Assembly: GCA_023014335.1 (NCBI GenBank)
Contig: JAECYW010000010.1
Coordinates: forward strand, 1,674,001 to 1,738,000
DNA: 64,000 nucleotides
Source of the DNA: Galerina marginata
Taxonomy: Eukaryota; Basidiomycota; Agaricomycetes; Agaricales; Galerinaceae
Direction of reading: 5' to 3'
Part shown: piece by piece, positions 55,379 through 64,000 of the stretch
Numbering within the stretch: the stretch's first letter is position 1
Layout: each line of letters starts with the position of its first letter
Translations under genes and position numbers: made by a program
Notes under the pieces: generated by a model
Seen by the model: the letters and a program-made list of their open reading frames with translations, nothing else
Database searches by the model: none
Told to the model about the DNA's origin: nothing

Positions 55379-57352
55379 CTAGTCCAACCTGCTCAACCCG
55401 CGCTTCCCATGCTTGAAACTATGCGCATGCATCTTCACCACCCCGAAATGCGCATGCGCATGCGCGTCCCCTCTTCCAGCGACACTCTCCACCAGCACCA
55501 TCGGCTCTGGCCCTGCTGTCGGCTCCGGCCCCGCCCCCACCTCCCTCCTCGCAACAGTATTCGTAGGGCTCACATGCAACACCGAGCTACTACTCTTCGC
55601 CAACACACCCCCAGTCGCCTTCGCCTTCCCCCCAACCGCCGTACCCACACCCAAGCTCGAACTCGAACTCGCATACGTAGCCGCATTATCCGCCGACCCG
55701 CCCAACGCCGTAGGCTGCTGATGCCCAGGCGCGTTCCTCGTAAAATACACACCCACCCCGATCCCTCCAACAATCAACACGATAAGCACCATCCCCACCA
55801 CCCACACCCACCGCGAGTGCGCTGAAGACCCCGCCTGGGTCTTCCGCAGCCACGAGCTTTCTTTGTCTCTCCCATTCCCTTTCCCCCGCCCGCCTGCCTG
55901 CTCGGATTTGACGACCATGCTGAACCGCCTCCAAAAGTCGTCCCCCTTCTCCCCCCTCGAAGGGATGAGCGACGGGTCCTCTTTATCCCCTCTCATAATC
56001 CCCTTGCGCGGGATCGGGTCCCGGCCGACCGTGAACCCGTCCTCCTCGAACTTGATCGCAGCAGGCGCGGGCGGCTTGGAGGGACGGATGAATGCTGGGG
56101 TTATCGGCGTCACCGGGGGAAGCAGCGGGTGCGGGGTAGAGGAGTGGAGAGAGGGCGAGGGGGATAGGGGCGGTCTGGCTGAATGCGGAGAGCCGTGCGG
56201 GGAGGACGAGGGGTGTGGGGAGAAGGGGTTCGCGGCGTAGTTGGGGGTACCGGCGAACGGGTTCGGGGAGTTGTTTTGCGAGTCGAACGGGTTGCTCGTG
56301 CTTTGGGGGGGCACGATGCGCAGAGGCGCGGGGACGGGCATGGGGTTCTGCCTTCCTACGCCCATCGTGCTCGTGCCGCTGCCGCTGCTGCCTGCGAATG
56401 CGGCAGCCTCAGGGCGGGCTAAGTTGAGAGCGGCGATGGGAGCTGCGTATCCTGGTCGGGGCGCTGCGATGGGTTGTGGACCGGGGCTGCGCCGTTGTGG
56501 GCTCTGGCTCTGGCTCTGGCTCTGGGGTGGGGGGGAGGAGCGCATCTGTTGTTGTTGTTGCTGCTGCTGGTGTTGGGGCTGGGGAAATGCGATAGGAGAC
56601 TGCTGCACCTGCCGCATCTGCGGCTGCTGATGCGACGCGGGAGGCGGTGGGGTACGCGCAGACGAGGCAGAGGGGCGGGTCGCAGCAGCCAACGCTGCGT
56701 TCTTCGACATCGACGGGGCAGGGGATGGGGACGGAGGCGCGCTAGGGTCAGGGCTGATCCCAGGCGGCTTCGCCTGCCCCCTCCTCCTCCCTGCGTCGTC
56801 GTCATCTTCGTCGTCTTCCTCATCGGAGTCGTCCATGTCCATGTTCAGGAGCAGTGCGCCGATACCGGAGTTCCTGTTCGCACCAGCAGCAGGGTTTAAA
56901 TTTGCGGTACCGGGGGAGGCGGAGGCGGAGAGTTTGTTCTTGTCGTCGCCGAGGTAGTTGTTATACCTGAAAAAAGAAAAAGGGAAATGAGCGTGTGCGT
57001 TCGGTGGGTGTTTTTAATTTTTGGGTGGCAGGTGTGTGCAGGTTTGTACGTAACGACCCCTGCCCTTGTTGTGCATTACACTTCAAGCCGGCGGGTATCA
57101 CAACGCACGGGGTAGGAGTAAGAGAAAACGTAACGGGTGACGAGCGTATACGCATGAAGAGGGAGGAAGAGAAAGGGAGGAGAAAGAGAAAGACAAAGGG
57201 AAGAGAACATACACATCATACGCGGACGTCCGCTTGTTAGGATCCAGAGGGGCAGCTTGGCGGATGCGCTGGGTGGTGGGTACGCGGGGCGTCTCGTAGA
57301 ACGAGTCGGGTTCGTCTGTCGCGTAGGGGGGTTTGCCTGCTAGGGGGGCCAT
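55379..57352 (-). CDS. single-pass membrane protein with long low-complexity N-terminal region
   Basis: Two exons, 57213-57352 and 55379-56966, joined in phase by GTATGT...TTTTTTCAG, for 575 residues. The start MAPLAGKPPYATDEPDSFYE looks conserved in type. Order: acidic patch (DSDEEDDEDDDD), a long disordered Q/P/S/N-rich stretch with a Q run, then a more conserved-looking FTVGRDPIPRKGIMRGD and DDFWRRFSMVVK block. A transmembrane helix (RWVWVVGMVLIVLIVGGIGV, then GVYFTRN) lies at about 430-455 and leads to an S/T/G-rich tail that ends in a histidine-rich HAHAHFGVVKMHAHSFKHGK. With no signal peptide it is probably a type II protein, N-terminus inside. I know no function for it; similar architectures occur as uncharacterised mushroom proteins. 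A pyrimidine-rich 3' flank gives spurious long frames at 54696-55378. Confidence 0.75.
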
Positions 57353-59134
57353 TGTTGTTGATGTGATTTACTTTGCGCGTGGGGTGCTCAGGAGTCCGAT
57401 GGGTCGGGAAATAGAGAGTGGCTAAGCTGAGCTGGCAGGACGTTCGAAGAGAGGGGATTGGCGTGTGGGCCTTGGTGTGGTGGGACTAAACGAGTGGAAG
57501 GGGTGGTAAAGAGCGGAGGGGTGCGTGCAGCGTTGAGTTCGTTCAAGCGGTCAGAGTCGACGACGAACAGGGGTCTTCCTTGGTCTGCGAATATGAAGAC
57601 TCGAGAGGAATGGGAATGAGAAGAGGAAGAGGAGGAAGGAAAGAGTCCCAACAACGACAACGACAGACAAACAGAACGTCGGGTCGGAGTAAGTAGAAAC
57701 AGAACAGAAGGGAAAAAGAAGAAGGGAAATCTAACGGTCTAACTTAAACTTTCTATGTGCGGAATCAGAGCAGGGGGAATGTGGGAGGCACACTGAGGGC
57801 CCCTTGTGGAACGAAGCACGTGTTGCCTGTTCAATGTGCATCACTCGTCTGCATTTTTATTTTTATCCCTCCTTTCTTCTTCTTCTTCTTCTGATGGTAT
57901 CACTCTAAGAATTTCGGGTTGGCGACACGACGATCATCTCTCCGTTTGGTAGTATACGACCCACCCGCGTCGCACATTGCTCGAACTCGCGTCGGCTGGC
58001 TTTCGGCGTGTTCGGTCAAGGAAGGACTTTTTTCTTGGGCTTTCTTGTTTTTGTCTTGAGTTTTCTTGGGCTCCATTTCGCTGTGCCTCACGACCAGAGC
58101 GCTCTTGTTACTGCAGTAAGTACGCTCTTATGCCTCTTATGTGCTCTCTCTCTTCCTCCTTTGACCACGGCCTGCATTCCTATCACCCCAGGCGCTATTT
58201 TCTTTTGTTCCCAGCGCGCCCATTCAATTAACACGAAATCAGGATACTCTACAGGCGCCGGGAAATGGCGAACGAACGAACGAACGAACAAGCAGCGAAC
58301 AAGCGCGCGCCTTGGCTCTCAGGTCTCAGAGCTCAATTAAAGACGGCGGGATCAATCGGTCAGTACATAGTAGCTGATTTCCCGAATGTTCTCACCCCGT
58401 CAAGTACAATACATACCTGCTCACTGCTCTTCACAGTCTTCACACCAGTGCTCGTTAAATTGCATTGACCAGAAAACGAACGAATACCGAAGAGCGAACA
58501 AGCAAATTATTGCTTATATGTACTGGAATTAAACAGCGGCGGGGAGTAATATATACCCCGATGTTCTCACTTCCGTTCGCCAAAACGCCTCCCACTCTCG
58601 AACAGCGCTAATGCACTCCCACTCCTCACTGGCACTCTCCGTCCCCCACCGCACCCCGCACCCCGCTCCGCCGGTTCCATCCCGATAAGAAAGCGGTATA
58701 AATATAAATAAACTATGATACTCGCCGCTCGGAGTCGGGCTCGCACGAATAACTGTCATAAGCTGCTGGCCATGGACGGAGGTGGATTTCCCTGCTTATT
58801 CAAAAACTCATCGTCACTTGGCTTCTTGGCAAGGAAAGGAGAGAGATTCAGAGGCGAGCTTAACTCACTTTGTAGATGCTTCAGCCCAGCGCAGCAGCCC
58901 ACCTCCCCAGTTCACGGCTGTTCACGAGCGGGATACATGCCAGTGATAAGCGCTATAAATAATGCTCGGGTGGGTGGATGGACGGATGGACGGATGGATG
59001 GATGGACGGATGACTTGTGGGTAATCTTACATTTTCAGTCCGAGGTTGAATCTGTCAGGTTCTTTTTCACCTTCACTCATTTCTGGTTCTGCTGCTTCCT
59101 GTTCCTGTCGTCTCAACTTTTCTTACGTAGACCT
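57353..59134. other. promoter and intergenic region with simple repeats
   Basis: Upstream region of the membrane protein gene. CT-rich near 57870-57893 and with a (gaac)n run near 58270-58290. A (ggat/ggac)n run lies at about 58975-59011. Frames such as 57977-58340 and 58715-59317 have no recognisable product. Confidence 0.45.
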
Positions 59135-60190
59135 CAAGCACCGAACATCAAAGTTTTTACCTCTGAACTCGAAATTCGCCTCCAAACTCAAAAGCCCCAA
59201 ATGGTTGCATATGATACCAACCGTGGCAAATATTTTCGTGCACGGGCACTATTCTTAGGCGCCGGCTATTACCAAGTACGCAACCCCACATATCTACGCT
59301 CCCGCGATAGTGTTTGACAAGCGCGGACCGGGGTTGACTCATCCTCATCCGAGTCCTCTATCACACATCTGCTTAAAAGGTTTATCAACAAACCCTACTC
59401 GAGTCTCGTCCGACGGCTGACACTGGCACTCAGACTGGCACTTCACAGCGGCAGTGGAGAAACATTTAGGTGTTACAGATGGAGTGGGATCTGCACGTCC
59501 GAATGGCTTAAGCTTGCCTCGTCTGTCGTCGTCTGTCTAATGTCTACTGTCTGATTCGTGGCTAGGGCCTTATCGAACGTATGTCAAGAACGTAGAACGT
59601 GGAACACTTCTGATAGCTATAGTAGACTGACAGTGATAGCTCTCGTCGGGATTCAAGTTGGCGGGGCCACGCAATGATCACGACACCTCGCGGTGGACAA
59701 AATCACTATTCTAGAGTATATGAACCAACCGACTGCCGGTTGGTTGGTGGTGTCGCCATCTGCGTCATCGTTGCCCGTCAGTGCGCCGCCGCTTTCTGCT
59801 CGTTGGGGTATATGTCTGTCCACACAGGCTTTCGTGAGCCGTAGGGCACATCACATAAATTATATCGTTGTCTGTCTAGGAGAAACTAGCGTTGGCCAGC
59901 ATAACGACTCCATCGGCTCTGGGGCTTATTTAGTATATCAGAGGACCACACGCCACGCCCCGCACTATTCCTCAAGTAGCGGTCCGCTAGAACTTGTTTT
60001 ATGTCAGTGCAAAGTTGGAAGAGAAAAGAGTTTCAACTTGATTGTCACCGTCAACTGGACTGGGCTCGGCAGGTTTCTTGCTGCTCAGGAAGTTGGAACG
60101 ACTTCTAACGTGTACGTCAGGATTCAGCGCTCGAGCGGGTTGAGTCGATGTACTTATCCGCCGCGTCTTGATTTTATGGCACGTCTCCAC
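59135..60190 (-). repeat. long inverted repeat, right arm
   Basis: Reverse-complement partner of 53360-54540. The 4.6 kb between the arms holds one gene, the membrane protein at 55379-57352. No transposase-like frame lies in either arm. Confidence 0.75.
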
Positions 60191-60865
60191 AAACTTATGC
60201 ATCCTTCACTCGAAGTTTGATTAATTGGTCAACCCGTTCATTCCCCGTTTCCACAATGGGTCGTCTGAGGAACCGGTCAGTGAATCTACTCTCTGCCAGT
60301 GTTCTAGGAATATTACTTTAGCTGGTTGGATAACGCGGAGAGAAAAGGGTTCAGCAGTATTCGAGATCGTGTCGGATTGTGCTGTCGATTTAGAATTTAT
60401 TCAAGTTGCTTTTGTTGACTTTTGAGGGAAAGCACTACTAGTAGGACCTGAGGAGCAAATTTTTATAAAGAAAATCTGTACTATTAATGTATGAATTGGA
60501 CACCTTTTGACGGTCGGAATGAAGATATATCTGTGCCGAAATATAAATCCGAGGGCCTGTGACGGGGGACGCAGGATAGTACGATGATTTTGTGAGAGAC
60601 GCGCGCCGCGCAGAGTGATGCGTGCGTTGATGCGTGCCCTAAAACGGATGTTCGGACTTTTAAATTCTGGTAGCACTACTCTACACGGCGTGTAGTTGTA
60701 CCAGTCTCCCTTGGTGGTGATTCATAACCCCACACTATTTTTCCGCACCCAGGGAGACTGTTATCGAGTCTACTTGTGAGTGCCGCTTTTTGTTGGAATT
60801 CAAGAAACTTTCCCCTATTTGTCGGATCTAGGACTTTTAGGCCCTCAATTCCAACCATTAAATAA

Positions 60866-62726
60866 ATGGAACCTCTTCTAGACAAGCTGTTGAGCAACAA
60901 CGACCCACCGACGGAGAAAGCCATACATGAAGTCAAAACGTATCTGGTCTCTCCTTTGCAGGAACTGGCAGAGATAAACTCCGAGATCTCCCAGCTCGAG
61001 GAACGTTTGAAATCCCTCGCAGGGAAACGCGACTCAATTCAAATATCAACCAACAGATACATCGCCATCCTATCTCCCATTCGTCGACTCCCTCCAGACA
61101 TCCTGCATGAAGTGTTCTACCACTGCTTATCTACCCATCGTAACCCCATCATGACCGCCTCAGAGGCGCCGATGCTGCTTACACATGTGTGCAGTTCATG
61201 GCGCACCATAGCACTGTCTTCACCCCGCCTGTGGGCCCAGCTGCACATCACATTCTGCGATAACTACCGCGTTCGCGATCCCTGGGTTATGGACGGACCT
61301 GAATTTGCCGACGCGTATGGACCGTTTGACGAGGCAATTCGCAGCCGGGCAGAAAAGACATTGCAGATCCGTTGCGACAGTGTGAAGGAGTGGCTTGGCC
61401 GTTCGGGAACATGCCCATTGTCGATATCCCTCCACTATTCAAGTGTTATGCGTCGCCGCTCTGAAATGGAATCTATCGGACCTCTTTCGTTTGCATTGTT
61501 CAGAAACCTCCTCCTTTTTAAACAACGTTGGAGAGAAATGGAGCTGTGGATCCCCTTGGAGCTCTACCGCAAATTCGAAGCCATGGTATCTGTCGATGCA
61601 CTGCCCATGTTGTCTGTATTCAAAGGGCACTTCATTGAAAGGATACATAGGTCGCCATCTGAGCAGCTCGATCCAATCGCTTTACTACGAGCACCAAATC
61701 TGGAAAGAGTTTCCCTCGCAGGAGGATCCAGCAGGCTCTGGCGACTTGATGACGTTCAGCTCGTCAGCGCTTGGACGGAGAAACTCACTTATCTTTGTTT
61801 TCACTATCCACTCAAGGTCGTAGAGCTCTTTTCTCTTCTCAAGCTTTGCCCCAACCTCGAACATTGTAAATTTGATGTTACAGATGCCATGGATGCACCC
61901 GGCCACCATCCTGACTATTCTGCGCTGCGAGGATTAGTTCCCCTGCCCCGCCTTCAGTCGTTGTGGATAGTCGAAGACATCACCGGCCCAGCTCCAATGT
62001 CGTTATTTTATGATCATATAGATGCACCGTCTTTGACGTGGGTCAACTATCAAAAATATATCCATGGCTGGTATCAAAGAGAGCTCGCAGACCCCGGTTT
62101 TACACCTCCCATCTTCTCCCTGCTTGCGAAGTCGAGCCGGCTTAAGAAGCTGACCGTAGACCCCAAGAGGATGTCACCGTGGAACATGCGTCGAATTCTG
62201 GAACTAGGGACATCTCACACACTTGGTGATCGGCAACGAGCCAGTGGGACCATCTCGAACCCTCTCACATGACGACCTGGAGCCTTCAACTGGTGGCCCT
62301 GCGACTGGTCAAGAAACATTCCTCGATCTCCTTACAATTGGTGATAGTGATCCAGCCAGCCCATCTGATGCAGTAATTAAGAAGGACGTCCTTCTGCCCA
62401 GCATGGAAGTGCTCGAGATATCTGCACCCCACAGCTATAACATTTCGGACGAGCAGCTTTTACGGTTTATTACCAGTAGGGCTGGCTCTTACTCTGAGAA
62501 CGGGGTTGCGCCCCTCAACGTCGTCCGCGTCGTGTTCAACAGGGTCAAAGAAATGGATGTTGCCGAAGAAACCGCACAATTTTGGCGGGCACAAGGGATA
62601 GAGTCGGGTGTAGTTAGACTGGAGCTCGACTATTTGTCGGAACCTCGTTCTGAATATCCTGACCAACTTTCCCCGTCCTTTGGGCTGGCAGAGGACGGTC
62701 GGTCATGGCCTTATCCTGATATTTAG
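60866..62726 (+). pseudogene. F-box/leucine-rich-type protein, copy 6, frameshifted
   Basis: The frame is open from MEPLLDKLLSNNDPPTEKAI at 60866 through coiled coil, F-box (ILSPIRRLPPDILHEVFYHC, APMLLTHVCSSWRTIALSSP) and leucine-rich repeats to about 62212. It then shifts: homology resumes in another frame from about 62220 (LVIGNEPVGPSRTLSHDD) to the family tail SPSFGLAEDGRSWPYPDI and a TAG at 62724. Comparison with copy 5 (TLLTHLVIGQEPIGSLR) indicates two bases missing in a CT/CA-rich run (acatctcacacactt). Unshifted, it would be about 620 residues. Without correction it makes a 468-residue protein lacking the last repeats. It is either a recent pseudogene or a sequence error, since the rest shows no decay. 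Confidence 0.75.
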
Positions 62727-63466
62727 AAGCAGCATTTTTTCCTATTTCTATCTCGATATCTCTGACTTTAACCGTTATCCTTTAGGCAATACCCTAGGTT
62801 CAAGGTTGAACCCAGGAGGAATATTAATCCTGACCCCGTTCGCCATGATGACTTAGTAAATATTTCTCAGTCGTGGACTGGAAAGATTTTTATTGTAAAT
62901 ATTCTTATTTAGCTCCAAGGTGCAGTATATAAGCAAGACGTGCTTTTATCCTTTCAATTAACAAATCAGAAGTAAGATATGTGCTTTGCCAGATTCGTGT
63001 CTGTTCAAGAGCTTCAGTCACTTACCTGACCCTCAGGTTTTCAGAATGCTGATTTATCGTTCTAATATGTTAGATGGTGCCTCAAGATTAAGAATTATGA
63101 ATCAGGTTGTGTGTGTCAGAGTCTTGCTAGATATATCAGTTCTTATGAAACCTGTGGACAGATCCCTAGCACTCATCTCGTTGAAGTCAAGGCAATATGT
63201 GTGAACATGAAGAACCTATTTCAGAACGTAATTAAAGATATCGTCGAAGGCGAGGTGCTTGGTGACAAGGATCGAAGCAAGGCCTGAAGAGCCGCTCGTG
63301 TGCATGGTCGCAGAACAGTCCCAGCCACGAGTCGGCTGCATGGTCTTCCAGTATATACTTGCTCAAACTTCCTAAGCTTTGTGCACCGCACACGCGACCG
63401 TATATTTAGCATTGCATGACATTGAGCTTAAGACGCCCAACCCTCGACAACAAAAGAAAGACCAAT
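62727..63466. other. intergenic, no gene seen
   Basis: 3' flanks of the F-box copy and of the metalloprotease gene, which converge here. Only short frames. Confidence 0.5.
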
Positions 63467-64000
63467 TCATGCTGTCTTCGGCGTCACCTTCTCTGGAGGT
63501 GCGACCTTTCCTCCTGGTCTCCTGAAGGCTTTGGCAGCCTCCCGCATCCTTGCTGCTTGCCCTTTCGTGAACGAGGTCATGCAGGAGTCGTAAGAGTAGT
63601 CCATGAAGTTGTCTAGTACGTAATTCAGATTCAGATGGGAGATAAAAGTCTTAGGTAAATATTGAAGCTCACTGATCAAATCAGGACCGTCACCGGGACA
63701 GCTGTCCCTCCCTACGGGGCATCCTTCCGAGCCAGAAGCCTGTGGAGGGGTATCGGCGATGTTGTCGCCGACGCCGTCATCGCAGGAACCCTATTAATAA
63801 GTAAGAGGTTTAAAATTATATAGAGTTGAACTTCAACGGCGAGAAAACCGACGCACTTCGAAGGTGTGGAACAACCCCAGCCAGTGGCCGACTTCGTGTG
63901 TGAGTGTTCGGCCCATGTTGAAATGTTCTCTCGGTCCGTTGGTGACGGTGCTGTGCCTGATCATCACTCCGTCGCTCTTTGGGTTGCGGTAGTATGCGGA
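63467..64000 (-). CDS. M43 (pappalysin-like) metalloprotease, C-terminal part (partial)
   Basis: The last three visible exons of a minus-strand gene that enters from the right: 63857-64000 (and beyond), 63673-63790 and 63467-63612, joined by GTGCGT...AATAG and GTGAGC...CTAG introns in phase. The zinc-binding HExxHxxGxxH motif is seen as [15 protein letters not shown], and the Met-turn as [16 protein letters not shown]. The middle exon contributes [16 protein letters not shown] and a [10 protein letters not shown] pair of cysteines. These are hallmarks of the M43B family, secreted zinc endopeptidases; fungal members usually have a signal peptide and pro-region, which lie outside this window. 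Ends [10 protein letters not shown]. Active-site residues are complete in the part seen. Confidence 0.88.

Noticed and set aside
55409..56899. Several plus-strand frames up to 141 codons, some rich in leucine, tryptophan or cysteine
   Set aside because: Antisense shadows of the GC-rich, Q/P/S-rich coding exon of the membrane protein.
58261..59011. Tetranucleotide runs (gaac)n and (ggat)n as a telomere or centromere signal
   Set aside because: They are short simple repeats with no higher-order structure.

Overview
The window looks like nuclear chromosomal DNA from a basidiomycete fungus of the Agaricomycetes, probably an Agaricales-type mushroom. The evidence is short introns (mostly 49-80 bases, GTRNGT...YAG) in almost every gene, and gene families typical of that class: multiplied F-box/leucine-rich proteins with an N-terminal coiled coil, a BTB/POZ protein with the mushroom-type sequence, a FunK1-like kinase, a DUF6533-type seven-helix membrane protein and tandem EasG/NmrA-like reductases. 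No bacterial operons, CRISPR arrays, tRNA or rRNA genes were seen. The genus cannot be told from the sequence.

Left part (1-16 kb): the 3' end of an unidentified gene; two tandem minus-strand genes, each encoding a 60-residue secreted six-cysteine peptide in four tiny exons; a BTB/POZ gene; a gene-poor repeat-bearing stretch; an F-box gene bracketed by degenerate direct repeats, one of which carries a 53-base hairpin insertion; and a protein-kinase-like gene.

Middle (16-36 kb): an aldo/keto reductase with a hydrophobic C-terminal tail, a second F-box gene, a seven-helix membrane protein, an intact SMC6 gene, a tandem pair of Mit_KHE1-type mitochondrial K+/H+ exchange-related genes, and the ribonucleotide reductase large-subunit gene on the minus strand. 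SMC6 and RNR1 are both S-phase or genome-maintenance genes, and both carry ACGCGT (MCB-like) motifs upstream, clustered at RNR1.

Right part (36-64 kb): four tandem minus-strand EasG/NmrA-like NAD(P)-binding genes, three tandem minus-strand F-box genes, and a single-pass membrane protein gene sitting inside a pair of about 1.1 kb inverted repeats. Then come a frameshifted F-box gene and the 3' end of an M43 (pappalysin-like) metalloprotease gene that runs off the window.

Local duplication is the main theme: peptide pair, KHE pair, four reductases and six F-box genes. Very small exons are a second theme: 14-17 bases in the peptide genes, 12 bases in SMC6, 4 bases in RNR1 and 18-base terminal exons in two F-box genes. 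The peptide pair is the strongest candidate for something undescribed, because its genes are invisible to plain ORF calling.
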